Below the pieces are notes generated by a model that worked only from the letters and a program-made list of their open reading frames with translations, ran no database searches and was not told the DNA's origin. 64,000 nt of DNA from Bacteriovoracaceae bacterium (GTDB lineage Bacteria; Bdellovibrionota; Bacteriovoracia; Bacteriovoracales; Bacteriovoracaceae), in assembly GCA_020630335.1 (NCBI GenBank), contig JAHDBN010000012.1:1-64000 (forward strand), written 5' to 3'. A program made the position numbers and the translations under genes. Every line of letters starts with the position of its first letter. Position 1 is the stretch's first letter. Shown here in pieces: positions 7,261 through 16,027 of this stretch.

Positions 7261-7614
7261 ATGAAAAAGTTACTAATAATTATATTTACATTTCCACCTC
7301 AACTGATATTCAGTTTAGATGTTTTAGTGACTGATCTGCATTTAGATTTTTATAACCATTCATCGCATGTTCATGACAATATTGATGACAATAAGCCTCA
7401 TTCTCATTCGCATAAACATAGCGAAGATGAAGAAGAGCATGAGCATCATCATGATCATCTTGGTTTTCAGCTTGTAGAAACCCACAAATTTCTAGAAACT
7501 AAGACGATATTAGTTAGTGAGAGGTCTTTTTATAAGTTATCAAATAACTATCCCAATATTTTTAATCGATTAGCAAGTTTCGTTCGCAATATCTACAGAC
7601 CGCCAATTTCTTAG
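7261..7614 (+). CDS. Small His-rich, probably exported metal-related protein
   Basis: A 117-residue protein with a hydrophobic N-terminus. The central His/Asp/Glu-rich stretch (HSHVHD, PHSHSHKHSEDEEEHEHHHDH) should bind divalent metals such as Ni, Zn, Co or Cu. The C-terminus is ...RNIYRPPIS, and similar PP endings occur in small secreted metal-resistance proteins. It directly precedes a HupE-like metal permease remnant, so the pair probably once worked together in metal uptake or efflux. There is no ribosome site; TATTAT ends 6 nt before the ATG, a possible leaderless start like those of the upstream divergon. Confidence 0.6.
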   Translation: MKKLLIIIFTFPPQLIFSLDVLVTDLHLDFYNHSSHVHDNIDDNKPHSHSHKHSEDEEEHEHHHDHLGFQLVETHKFLETKTILVSERSFYKLSNNYPNIFNRLASFVRNIYRPPIS

Positions 7615-7656
7615 TTTAATTTTGAAATTTTAACCAAATTAAACAAGGAGATAGAT

Positions 7657-7914
7657 ATGTTTAGATACATTATTTTTCTTTCTTTCTTCTATTTTGTCTT
7701 TAGATGCTTTTTCTCATGGAATTAGTGAAGAAGCTAAGAAAGCAATGATAGAAGGAGGGTATTTGAAATATGTTTGGCTTGGAGCTGAGCATATGATCAC
7801 AGGATATGATCACTTACTTTTCTTATTCGGAGTGATTTTCTTTCTAACAACTTTTAAAGATATAGTTAAGTTTATCAGCGCTTTTACTTTAGGGCACTGT
7901 AAAAAACGTTTGAG
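7657..7914 (+). pseudogene. HupE/UreJ-type metal permease remnant, frameshifted and truncated
   Basis: The ATG at 7657 follows an AAGGAG site and encodes a signal peptide (MFRYIIFLSFFYFV), but this frame stops at 7723. The HupE body continues in the next frame from about 7694 (SLDAFSHGISEEAKKAM...WLGAEHMITGYDHLLFLFGVIFFL...FISAFTLGH). The GYDHLLFL block is characteristic of HupE/UreJ_2. One inserted base, probably in the T-rich tract near 7690-7700, explains the shift. After TLGH the homology ends and the sequence becomes the 3' end of ssrA. Intact HupE proteins have several more helices. The gene is therefore broken twice; a sequencing error could explain only the frameshift. Confidence 0.8.
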
Positions 7915-8280
7915 TGGTGGAGGCGGCGAGAATCGAACTCGCGTCCAGAAATCCGTCTAGTAAAAAGATCTACGTGTGTAGCTTGTCTAAACCTTAAGCG
8001 GGTTTACAACTTTTTTCGAAACGTTGCCAACCACCGGGTCTTTTTTATGAAGGGCCCCAGCTGATCTTCAGAGCATTTCTTTTACCGTCGGACACACAAC
8101 AGACTTTACCTACTTTTTGTTATTGGTGTAGGCCCCGCATTAACTGTGTAGTATAAACTAGGCAGCTAAAGCAAAATTTCTTTCGCCAAATAAAGTTCGA
8201 TCTCCTTTTAACGTGGCCAGGAGATCAACCACGACACGCACTTAATCCTTCAGAATCCCTGTCGAAACCAGGGCGCCCCC
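7915..8280 (-). ncRNA. ssrA: tmRNA
   Basis: Transfer-messenger RNA of about 366 nt, which rescues stalled ribosomes. On the minus strand it begins GGGGGCGCCCTGGTTTCGAC and ends with the T-arm and acceptor TTCGATTCTCGCC...ACCA. The 5' GGGGGC pairs with 3' GCCTCC, with one G-U. The tag reading frame ends ALAA-TAG at 8158 (tag GDRTLFGERNFALAA if it resumes at the GGA codon at 8205), the expected degradation tag ending. A TTATACT -10-like box lies ~15 nt upstream of the mature 5' end. The 3' end abuts a broken HupE gene. Confidence 0.96.
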
Positions 8281-8322
8281 GAACGAAGTTCGAGTATAAC
8301 ATAGATTTAGATAAAACTAAAA

Positions 8323-9210
8323 TTAGAGTGATAGTTCTTGTTGAACTTGATTTAAGAAGTCTTTTAGTGGGCCTCGAATTTTATTCAAAACATCATCTTC
8401 TCGGCTTCTTAAAAGTAAAATCTCCTTGGGAGTTAAATACTCTTTTTGAGCAAAGTTTTTTGGTATAAGAGTTCTGAAATCATCTTCAATATCTTCTAAG
8501 GTTTGATTCATCTCACTTAATTCACTTTCAAGACTTGTAGGAACAATCCCTTCATCGATCATCGTTTCAATTGATTCTACCTTAGAAACTAAATGATGCA
8601 ATCCAACGGGTCTATCTAGTTGGTTAATAAAGTTTTTGATGAGATGTTTGGCAACACTTTTCTTTTCCTCTTTACTAAAAGTATATTCAGATAAAAAAGA
8701 AACAACTGAATCGACGATGTTTTCTTCTTCGAAATCTCCACAATCATCTATGTTTGAGATTTTTTCAAATGTTATTTTGGGATCAAGAGAGCTTGTATCA
8801 TTACTTTCAAAAAAATCAATGACTTTGCCAACATACTCAAGTTTTTGATTTGTAACTTGATAAAATCTTGTCACAGCATCTTTAATCTCAGAGACTTTTG
8901 AATAGGGAAGAGAGGAGTCATCTGTTTCTGGAAACAACTTCTTTATTGTATTTTGACATTTTGAAACATGACTAGATATTTCATCAAGAACATTATCAAG
9001 ATCAGCAGAATTAACCTTTGTTTTCTGCCCTTTTGTTTTTTCGATAGAGCTCTTGTCACTAGACTTTTTTTCATTATTGGAAATAGAAACAGTCTTTAGC
9101 TCTTTACTTTTATTTGTAAATTGAGGGGAGGATGAATTGTTTTTAAAAAATAAGACTAAAGCGAGAGTGAGAATACTTAATCCAAATGCAATATAGTGTT
9201 TTTTTTCCAT
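8323..9210 (-). CDS. Membrane-anchored protein of unknown function
   Basis: A 295-residue protein with one N-terminal transmembrane segment (HYIAFGLSILTLALVLFF), then a polar Ser/Lys-rich linker (~25-65) and an acidic, helical periplasmic part. Helices around 75-290 look like a repeat-free coiled bundle. No motif or family was recognised. It lies alone, upstream of ssrA on the same strand and 38 nt downstream of the ABC exporter operon. It may be anchored in the inner membrane facing the periplasm. Confidence 0.6.
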   Translation of the reverse strand: MEKKHYIAFGLSILTLALVLFFKNNSSSPQFTNKSKELKTVSISNNEKKSSDKSSIEKTKGQKTKVNSADLDNVLDEISSHVSKCQNTIKKLFPETDDSSLPYSKVSEIKDAVTRFYQVTNQKLEYVGKVIDFFESNDTSSLDPKITFEKISNIDDCGDFEEENIVDSVVSFLSEYTFSKEEKKSVAKHLIKNFINQLDRPVGLHHLVSKVESIETMIDEGIVPTSLESELSEMNQTLEDIEDDFRTLIPKNFAQKEYLTPKEILLLRSREDDVLNKIRGPLKDFLNQVQQELSL

Positions 9211-9248
9211 AAGAAAATATTAACAAGGAAATGAGCTAATGAAAAATT

Positions 9249-10034
9249 TTAGCTAGAAGCAGATGAGTAGCGTTTTAGACCTCTTGTCCATAAAAATAAG
9301 ATAAACGACCAGAATAAAATACTAATGAGTAGGGTAAGTACTAGAGAAGTTAAAACATCCTCTCCGAAGAAAAATTTAGCAGGAAGAGCTAAGACTAGAT
9401 TCATTGGTAAGAGAAATGTGAAAATAACTCTTAAAGCTTGATTTTGAACACCCATAGGATACTTTAAAATAGGATCCATACCGTGTAAGACAAGATCAAA
9501 TCCTCTTGGTGACTGAGTCCAAAATACAGGAAGAGTCATTAAAGTTTGCATTAAGTAAAAAAGGGTTGTTCCGTTAATAATTAAGAATACATAAATAAGA
9601 AGAGAGAAAATAGAAAAGCTAAACTCTACTTGAGTTAGCGCCCAAGTGAAAATACCTATTCCGAAAAATAAATTCACAAAAGAATTGGCAGCAAATTCTT
9701 TTAAACTAAAAATAAAAAGTGGAGAGACGGGTTTGGTTAAATAGAGATCAAGCTCTCCTTTATTTATATGCTCTGGAAACCACCACGCATTAGATGCGAA
9801 AATTGTCATATAAATTCCATCAAAAAGAATAAAACTCGCTACAAAAAGAGTTACTTGTGATTCATCCCATCCACCAATGGCATCAGTATGATTAAAAAGT
9901 ATTTTGAAAAATATAAGATTCAGAGTATGAAAAACTAAATCCATCACGATTCTAAAGGTAAAGTCTAAGCGAAACTGTAATGCCTTCGTAAATGAAAATC
10001 TAACAAAATGAGCATAGAGTTTTAAGTATCTCAA
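9249..10034 (-). CDS. ABC-2 type exporter permease (COG3694-like)
   Basis: A 261-residue, six-helix permease of the ABC-2 fold. The order FRLDFTFRIVMDLVFHTLNL, then an amphipathic ELDLYLTKPVSPLF segment, is typical of the COG3694 permeases that pair with COG4587 permeases and COG4586 ATPases. It overlaps the preceding permease gene by 4 nt and is the last gene of the exporter operon. Substrates of this class are mostly unknown; lipids, polysaccharides and drugs have been proposed for relatives. Confidence 0.8.
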   Translation of the reverse strand: MRYLKLYAHFVRFSFTKALQFRLDFTFRIVMDLVFHTLNLIFFKILFNHTDAIGGWDESQVTLFVASFILFDGIYMTIFASNAWWFPEHINKGELDLYLTKPVSPLFIFSLKEFAANSFVNLFFGIGIFTWALTQVEFSFSIFSLLIYVFLIINGTTLFYLMQTLMTLPVFWTQSPRGFDLVLHGMDPILKYPMGVQNQALRVIFTFLLPMNLVLALPAKFFFGEDVLTSLVLTLLISILFWSFILFLWTRGLKRYSSASS

Positions 10035-10834
10035 ATTCCAACTCCTGAATATTTATAAGAGCCTTTTTTCCACACAAAACGATTTAAAAGATAAGAAAGT
10101 ATAATCCAGAGACTTAAAATTGATGCAATTGTTAAAACAGAGTAAGGAGATTTTTTCCCAATCATTATTTGTACAGGGTAGTAGAAAAGATATGGAAAAG
10201 GAGTGAAGTGGAGGAAGTTTTGTAATGACTCAGGATAAAATGATAAAGGAACAAGTACTCCTCCGCCAAATGCAACCATTGATCTTAGCATAACGGCTAA
10301 GCTCCAAATATTATCAACCCAAAATGAGAGATACTCAATGGATGAAGACACAAGATAAAAAGTCAAAGTGGAGAGTAGGATAAGAAGAAAGGAGCTAAGG
10401 AAATTAAAAAAAGTCACTTCATTTCCTAAAAACATATAATGAGCAATAATAAATAGAATTAAATTTAAAAAATAAAATACAGATTTTCCGATATATTCAC
10501 CAAATTTAAAATTTAAATAAGAAACAGGGTAAACAATATATTTATTAAGGCCTCCATAATAGATATCTCGCGCAATATATCCTGAGCCTTTAGAAAAAAT
10601 AGCTTTCCAAGAAAGATGGATACAAAAATAATACAAAACTAACTCTGATAAAGTATAACCATTCATTTCAGAAACATTATTATGAGCATAAATGGATTTC
10701 CACATTAAATAACTCACGAGTACTGGTATGCAAGTGGTTGCAAAGAAACTCACCCAAAACTCAATCTTATACATAAAAGTTTTTCTTAATTCTATCCCCA
10801 GTGAATGAAGAAAAATGTTAATTTGCTTTTTCAT
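10031..10834 (-). CDS. ABC-2 type exporter permease (COG4587-like)
   Basis: A 267-residue membrane protein with about six helices, the partner of the downstream permease (ELRKTFMYKIEFWVSFFATT start, GGLNKYIVYPVSYLNF loop). The ATG at 10834 (MKKQINIF) is preferred. An upstream in-frame start at 10870 would add 12 residues buried in the ATPase gene and not typical of the family. It overlaps the ATPase gene by 17 nt and the next permease by 4 nt, so the three form a translationally coupled exporter. Confidence 0.8.
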   Translation of the reverse strand: MKKQINIFLHSLGIELRKTFMYKIEFWVSFFATTCIPVLVSYLMWKSIYAHNNVSEMNGYTLSELVLYYFCIHLSWKAIFSKGSGYIARDIYYGGLNKYIVYPVSYLNFKFGEYIGKSVFYFLNLILFIIAHYMFLGNEVTFFNFLSSFLLILLSTLTFYLVSSSIEYLSFWVDNIWSLAVMLRSMVAFGGGVLVPLSFYPESLQNFLHFTPFPYLFYYPVQIMIGKKSPYSVLTIASILSLWIILSYLLNRFVWKKGSYKYSGVGI

Positions 10835-11801
10835 AGCTAAGATATGATTCAATAACAGAATCAATATCAATCCTAGTTGTGCTTAGATTAGAAATTTCAA
10901 AAGTATTAAGAAGGCTCTTTAGAGTCTGAGATAATTGATCCTTGTGAATCTGCACTGAGACTTTATTTTCACTGCAGTTCATTTTTAATTCTCTTTTTTG
11001 AAAAAAGTCATCAAGTCCACTTCTTTGATGATCAATATCAAAACTAAGAGTTCTTAAAGCACCTGATTTATTCATGATTTCATTTAATGGGCCATCATAA
11101 ATCATTTCTCCTGCTTTCATGAGAGCTAAGCGAGGACATAATTCTTCGATGTCTTGCATATAATGACTTGTAAGAATCATAATGGGATTTTTTTCTTTCA
11201 TGTAAACTCTAAGAAATGATCTAATAGCTTTTTGACTTAAAAGATCAAGACCTATCGTTGGTTCATCTAAAAATATAACTTTAGGATCATGAAGAAGAGC
11301 AGCAACTAATTCCATCTTCATTCTTTCACCAAGGCTTAATTTTCTAACTGGAATATTGAGTTGATTTGTTACGAAAAGTTTTTCTGTTAAAAGTTTTAGA
11401 TTGTCGTTAAATTTTTTCGTTGGAATCTGATAAATTTCTTTTAAAAGTAGATAACTATCATGAGCTGGTAAGTCCCACCAAAGTTGAGCTTTTTGTCCCA
11501 TAATTAAAGAGAGCTGCCTTCTATAGGCATTTTTTCTTTCCCATGGATCAAACCCTAGAACGGAAACATCGCCTGAAGTTTTAGAAATAATTCCACTTAA
11601 AATTTTAACAAGAGTTGTTTTTCCTGCACCATTAGCACCTACTAGGCCCAGAATCTCACCTTCTTTTAGTTCTAATGAAAGATTGTTAAGTGCATTTTTA
11701 GTAATATATTCTCGCTTGAGTAATGCTTTTATTGCATTTTTTAATCCAGGTTCTTTCTTTGGGACTTGAAATGTTTTTGACAAATTTGAGATTTTAATCA
11801 T
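10818..11801 (-). CDS. ABC exporter ATP-binding protein (COG4586-like)
   Basis: A 327-residue ATPase with Walker A GANGAGKTT, signature LSLGERMKME, Walker B KVIFLDEPT and the switch His in ILTSHYMQDI. An extra N-terminal ~25 residues and a C-terminal ~80-residue extension (DIDHQRSGLDDFFQKRELKM...) are typical of the COG4586 group. It energises the two ABC-2 permeases encoded downstream. Its start overlaps the small upstream gene by 4 nt. Confidence 0.88.
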   Translation of the reverse strand: MIKISNLSKTFQVPKKEPGLKNAIKALLKREYITKNALNNLSLELKEGEILGLVGANGAGKTTLVKILSGIISKTSGDVSVLGFDPWERKNAYRRQLSLIMGQKAQLWWDLPAHDSYLLLKEIYQIPTKKFNDNLKLLTEKLFVTNQLNIPVRKLSLGERMKMELVAALLHDPKVIFLDEPTIGLDLLSQKAIRSFLRVYMKEKNPIMILTSHYMQDIEELCPRLALMKAGEMIYDGPLNEIMNKSGALRTLSFDIDHQRSGLDDFFQKRELKMNCSENKVSVQIHKDQLSQTLKSLLNTFEISNLSTTRIDIDSVIESYLSYEKAN

Positions 11802-11989
11802 TGAAGAGTTGGTTTATCTAAAGTATCGAACTCATGAAGTCTTTTTAAAACTTCATTAGTTAAATGATAAGGATCATGAATGAATTGATCTAGCTTTAAT
11901 TCTTTTAAGTAATCTAAACTTCTCTCACTTATTGGTGAAAATGGATCGAATTCTTTAGCAAGAAAATGTAGTTTATCAATCTCTGTCAT
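11798..11989 (-). CDS. Small protein of unknown function ahead of the ABC exporter
   Basis: A 63-residue soluble, acidic-helical protein (LDYLKELKLDQFIHDPYHL...). Its stop overlaps the ATPase start by 4 nt, a coupling that supports a real gene even though the ribosome site is weak. No motif was recognised. It may be an accessory of the exporter, or simply its first cistron. Confidence 0.5.
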   Translation of the reverse strand: MTEIDKLHFLAKEFDPFSPISERSLDYLKELKLDQFIHDPYHLTNEVLKRLHEFDTLDKPTLQ

Positions 11990-12059
11990 ATCCGTTTCGT
12001 TTTTAAAAAAAGATGCTTAGCACATTTTTCTATTAATCTAATATTTTTATGATAGCTAA

Positions 12060-12908
12060 ATGTTAGGGCATAGTCACCATTTATATCTATTCTTATTCCT
12101 GAGTGCCCTGATAGTGTTTTACGATGATCTTGTGCTCGTTATTCATTCTATTAGAAAAGATTCCGCCAAGCTTTTAAGATTAGAGATTTCGAGAAAAATC
12201 TTTTCCGAGCAAGGAGAAGATTTAAATATTACCTACAAAGATTTCTCAAAAATTTTTGAATTTCTTTTAGAAATGAAAAGAGAACAAGGAATTAACATTG
12301 AGTCTTCTTTAAGAAAACTGCGAGATCTTTTAACTTTTGAGATGAAACTTCAGAGAAAAAAGAAAGATCGGTTAATAACTGCTATATACCAAATGCTTTT
12401 TTTAGCAATTTTTATTTCTATTTATAGTGGTTTTATGGTTTATGAGTTTTCTTTTGACGGTAGTATCTTCATTTTTATTCTAGTTTGCTTTTTAGTAGGA
12501 GCATTAGCTTTAAGTTTTATTTTGAAGTTTTACTTAGAGTTTTTATTAAATAAGATTTTATTTTTTCTTGTCGAAATATTCAAACTCATGGTGCTTTTAA
12601 AATCTTCACTTAGTATTCAGGATATTTTAGAATTTATTGACCTGAAAAAATTAGAGAAATTTTCAGATAACAAAATAGCGATGCAGAAAAACTTATTCTT
12701 TGAACTTCTAGAGAAATTTAGGTCGCAGGGAGAAAATATAGAACAAGAAATTTTTATGATTAAAGGTGAGCTTGAGTATGAAATCCAGGATAGATTTCAA
12801 AAATTTGACGATCATTCGAAAGCTCTAAAGATGTTTTTTGTTATCTTGTTTATACTTCCACCATTCTTTTTGATCAATTTTATGATTATTGATAATATTT
12901 TTCTATGA
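12060..12908 (+). CDS. Membrane protein with TadB/T2SF-like layout
   Basis: A 282-residue protein. One helix lies near the N-terminus (LYLFLFLSALIVFY), then a ~90-residue charged helical cytoplasmic part, a pair of helices (~115-165), a second charged helical part, and a final helix (FFVILFILPPFFLINFMII). This alternation, with the LFILPP ending, resembles TadB/TadC-type secretion-platform proteins (T2SF), but the sequence match is weak and no other tad gene is here. It overlaps the next gene by 4 nt. Function unknown. Confidence 0.55.
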   Translation: MLGHSHHLYLFLFLSALIVFYDDLVLVIHSIRKDSAKLLRLEISRKIFSEQGEDLNITYKDFSKIFEFLLEMKREQGINIESSLRKLRDLLTFEMKLQRKKKDRLITAIYQMLFLAIFISIYSGFMVYEFSFDGSIFIFILVCFLVGALALSFILKFYLEFLLNKILFFLVEIFKLMVLLKSSLSIQDILEFIDLKKLEKFSDNKIAMQKNLFFELLEKFRSQGENIEQEIFMIKGELEYEIQDRFQKFDDHSKALKMFFVILFILPPFFLINFMIIDNIFL

Positions 12909-13672
12909 AATTTTATTTATTATTAATTGCTTTTTCTTTTTCTGTATTTAGTAAAAGTGTTTATTATCCACCACGAAAAGTTTATTTAGGTTTTGATGCG
13001 GGAGTATCTTTTGTAGAGATGGCGAAGGCTAATGCTCCAAGAGCAAATACTTTTTCCCTTGTCTTGCCAGAAATAGATGTGTCTGAATATAAACCAGATT
13101 TCGGTTTGGCCCTAGGAGGTTTTGTTGGTGTAGAGATCTGGGATCAATACATGCTTTCTCCTTTTGCAGAAGTAAACTTTCAATATATCAGATCTCAAAA
13201 TACTGATGAAGGCGGAGATGCAGTCAATAAGACAAAGAATATAAATACAGATGTTGGTTATATGAATTACAGTATTGTTCATATGGATGCAACTGGAGAA
13301 CTAGGACTGAATTTAAATTTACGCTTTTCGAAGATTTTAATAAGTCCCTTTGTTACAGCTGAATATGGATTTTCCTGGAGGCGTGATAGGGTCAGGTTTA
13401 GTCGGAAAAATTCGATTTTTAATTTGAGTAGAAAATCAAAAACAAATTTTAGTAACTTAAAGTTAAATGTAGGAATAAGATTTATTAATCACAGAAATTA
13501 CTTTTCTTTTATCAAGGGAACATTATCTAACTTAACACCATCAAAGCAAACAAATGTTTATAATGATAATGGAAACAAGAGTGACACAACAACTATACAG
13601 TATGATAAAGCAGATTTTGAGGATACTAAAAACTACTTCTCTGTAGCCCTTGGAGGCGGAGTTTTCTTTTAA
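12905..13672 (+). CDS. Predicted outer-membrane beta-barrel protein
   Basis: A 255-residue protein with a signal peptide (MKFYLLLIAFSFSVFSKS). Its repeated amphipathic strands are rich in Tyr, Phe and Gly (VYLGFDAGVSF, LALGGFVGVEIW, FAEVNFQYI, TAEYGFSW). The end NYFSVALGGGVFF has the terminal aromatic residue of barrel proteins. It is coupled by a 4-nt overlap to the membrane protein upstream. It resembles OmpA-like or porin-like small barrels in general layout; no specific family recognised. Confidence 0.65.
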   Translation: MKFYLLLIAFSFSVFSKSVYYPPRKVYLGFDAGVSFVEMAKANAPRANTFSLVLPEIDVSEYKPDFGLALGGFVGVEIWDQYMLSPFAEVNFQYIRSQNTDEGGDAVNKTKNINTDVGYMNYSIVHMDATGELGLNLNLRFSKILISPFVTAEYGFSWRRDRVRFSRKNSIFNLSRKSKTNFSNLKLNVGIRFINHRNYFSFIKGTLSNLTPSKQTNVYNDNGNKSDTTTIQYDKADFEDTKNYFSVALGGGVFF

Positions 13673-13733
13673 GAGTATATTTGAGTTATCCCTCGTAAAG
13701 TGCTAGATTAAGCATCTTCTCTAGGGGGTTTAA

Positions 13734-15410
13734 GTGGATAAAAAAATCATCTTTTCAATGTATAAAGTTTCTAAGTCTTATCCAGGCGGAAAAACGACAA
13801 TCAAGGATATTTCTCTTTCATTTTTCTTAGGAGCTAAAATTGGAGTTCTAGGTTTTAATGGAGCAGGTAAGTCAACACTCTTAAGAATTATTGCTGGTGT
13901 TGATGATGATTATTCCGGAGAAGTAAATGTTAATAAAGATATTTCTATTGGATATTTAGAGCAAGAACCACAGATTGATCCAGAAAAGACCGTGATGGAT
14001 ATTGTTAGAGAAGGAGCTGGGGAAGTAGCTCAACTTCTTCAAGAATATGAAGAGGTGAATGCAAAGTTCGCCGAGCCTATGAGTGATGATCAAATGAATG
14101 AGCTTTTAGAAAAACAAGGAAAGCTTCAAGATAAATTAGATGCCATGAATGCTTGGGATTTAGATTCGAGACTTGATCTTGCGATGGATGCTTTGAGATG
14201 CCCTCCAGGAGATCAAAAGATTGGTACACTGTCTGGTGGGGAGAAAAGGCGAGTTGCTTTATGTAGGCTACTTCTTCAGGAACCAGATGTCTTACTACTC
14301 GATGAACCTACTAACCATTTAGATGCAGAAACAGTTTTTTGGCTTGAAAGACATTTACATAATTACAAGGGAACAGTGATTGCTGTAACTCATGATAGAT
14401 ATTTTTTAGATAACGTTGCTGGTTGGATTTTAGAACTTGATAGAGGGCATGGAGTTCCTTTTGAAGGAAATTACTCTTCTTGGTTAGATCAAAAACAAAA
14501 AAAGTTAGCGACTGAAGAGAAGCAAGAGTCCAAAAGACAAAAGGCCCTTAAAAAAGAATTGGAATGGATCAAATCTTCGCAAAAAGCTAGACAAGCAAAA
14601 GGGAAGGCAAGAATTAATCAGTATGAGGAAAAATTAAAGCAAGGTGTAGAGAAAACAAATGAGACTACTGATCTTTATATTCCACCGGGACCAAGGCTTG
14701 GAGATATTGTTATAGATGCTAATGGAATTTCCAAAGCTTTTGGTGAAAAGCTTCTGTATGAAAACTTAAACTTTAAACTTCCTCCAGGAGGAATAGTTGG
14801 AATTATTGGGCCTAACGGAGCTGGTAAAACAACTCTTTTCAAAATGATTACGGGGCAAGAGACTCCAGATGCTGGAACTTTTAAGGTCGGAGAAACGGTA
14901 AAGCTTTCTTACGTTGATCAAGGACGTATGATGGATAGTGACAAAACAATCGTTGAAGAAATCTCAGAGGGAGCAGATGTTATAAAACTTGGTAAGCAAG
15001 AAGTTAATGCCAGAGCATATATTTCTCGTTTTAATTTCTCTGGAGAGTCTCAAAAGAAAAAAGTTAGTCAGCTTTCTGGAGGTGAAAGAAATCGAGTACA
15101 CCTTGCAAAAATGTTAAAAAGTGAAGGAAATGTACTTTTACTTGATGAGCCCACAAACGATTTAGATGTAAATACTTTAAGAGCATTGGAAGAGGCCCTT
15201 GAAAGCTACGCTGGGTGTGCGGTTGTTATTTCCCACGATAGGTATTTCCTGGATAGACTCGCTACTCATATATTAGCATTCGAAGGTAATTCTCACGTTG
15301 AATGGTTTGAAGGAAATTTTTCAGATTACTTAGTAGATAAGAAAAGGCGTTTAGGTGATGACGCTGATATTCCAAAAAGAATTTCTTATAAAAAATTAAC
15401 GAGGGCATAA
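13734..15410 (+). CDS. ettA: Energy-dependent translational throttle protein EttA (ABC-F)
   Basis: A 558-residue soluble ABC-F protein with two nucleotide-binding domains joined by a linker. Walker A motifs are GFNGAGKST and GPNGAGKTT, signatures are LSGGEKRRVAL and LSGGERNRVHL, and Walker B motifs are LLLDEPTNHLD and LLLDEPTNDLD. The long arm after the first Walker A and the length match EttA (555 residues in E. coli). EttA binds the ribosomal E site and gates entry into elongation according to ATP/ADP. It starts with GTG at 13734 behind AGGGGG. The zinc-ribbon-like gene begins at its last base. Confidence 0.95.
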   Translation: MDKKIIFSMYKVSKSYPGGKTTIKDISLSFFLGAKIGVLGFNGAGKSTLLRIIAGVDDDYSGEVNVNKDISIGYLEQEPQIDPEKTVMDIVREGAGEVAQLLQEYEEVNAKFAEPMSDDQMNELLEKQGKLQDKLDAMNAWDLDSRLDLAMDALRCPPGDQKIGTLSGGEKRRVALCRLLLQEPDVLLLDEPTNHLDAETVFWLERHLHNYKGTVIAVTHDRYFLDNVAGWILELDRGHGVPFEGNYSSWLDQKQKKLATEEKQESKRQKALKKELEWIKSSQKARQAKGKARINQYEEKLKQGVEKTNETTDLYIPPGPRLGDIVIDANGISKAFGEKLLYENLNFKLPPGGIVGIIGPNGAGKTTLFKMITGQETPDAGTFKVGETVKLSYVDQGRMMDSDKTIVEEISEGADVIKLGKQEVNARAYISRFNFSGESQKKKVSQLSGGERNRVHLAKMLKSEGNVLLLDEPTNDLDVNTLRALEEALESYAGCAVVISHDRYFLDRLATHILAFEGNSHVEWFEGNFSDYLVDKKRRLGDDADIPKRISYKKLTRA

Positions 15411-15652
15411 TGGCAAATTGTAAATATTGTGGAAAAAAAATAGTGTGGATGAAAGAAGGACGAAAGAACGTTCCTTGCGAAGAAGATGGTATCAAGCATG
15501 AGTGCGAGGAATATAAAAATACAATTGGCTCAGTTAGAGATGTTGAATTAAGTGAAATGGATCCAGCCGAGTTAGAGAAAATCTATGCTGGACTCAAAAA
15601 AAACGTTCAAAAAACAAAAGAAATCAAAAAACGAAAAAAACAATATGAGTGA
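15410..15652 (+). CDS. Small zinc-ribbon-like protein
   Basis: An 80-residue protein beginning MANCKYCGKKIVWM, with a CxxC knuckle and further C and H residues at VPCEEDGIKHECEEY that could complete a zinc site. The C-terminus is a Lys-rich helix. It starts on the last base of ettA and overlaps the eIF1-like gene by 8 nt, so it lies in a translation-related operon. Binding to RNA or ribosomes is plausible but not shown. Confidence 0.65.
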   Translation: MANCKYCGKKIVWMKEGRKNVPCEEDGIKHECEEYKNTIGSVRDVELSEMDPAELEKIYAGLKKNVQKTKEIKKRKKQYE

Positions 15653-15977
15653 TGATTACGAATTAGTTTATTCTTCTGAGACTCCAGGGAAAAATCTTTC
15701 AAAAAATAAAAAGAAGTCTAAGGGAGTTGAAATCAAGCCTGTTGAGATAACACTTAAGCTTCGATTAGAAAAAAATAAACGTGGTGGGAAGACAGTGACT
15801 GTTGTTTATGAGGTTCCTTCAAACCCTGAGTATTTTAAAAAAGTTTTAAAAAAAATAAAGGCGAGGTGTGGAACTGGTGGCGCATTAAAAGCTGATACTA
15901 TGGAGATTCAGGGTGATCACAGAGAAAAGATTAGATCTCTTCTCGAAGGTATGGGGTTTAAGGTTAAAGGTTCTTAG
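15645..15977 (+). CDS. eIF1/SUI1-family translation factor (YciH-like)
   Basis: A 110-residue protein with the SUI1 fold: LRLEKNKRGGKTVTVVYEVP, a KIKARCGTGGALK loop and a final GDHREKIRSLLEGMGFKVK. Bacterial YciH-type proteins resemble eukaryotic eIF1 and influence start-codon selection or stress translation. The ATG at 15645, overlapping the previous stop region by 8 nt, is preferred over an in-frame start at 15585 that would add a Lys-rich stretch read from the neighbour. Co-transcription with ettA fits a role on the ribosome. Confidence 0.88.
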   Translation: MSDDYELVYSSETPGKNLSKNKKKSKGVEIKPVEITLKLRLEKNKRGGKTVTVVYEVPSNPEYFKKVLKKIKARCGTGGALKADTMEIQGDHREKIRSLLEGMGFKVKGS

Positions 15978-16027
15978 TTTTTCCCGATAATTCTTAAAGA
16001 ACATTTAAAGTCTTCCGATAAATAAAC

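Noticed and set aside
7694..7960. An intact 88-residue HupE-like protein
   Set aside because: It starts at a TTG without a ribosome site, and its last ~15 residues are read through the ssrA 3' end. It is a fragment of a frameshifted, truncated gene.
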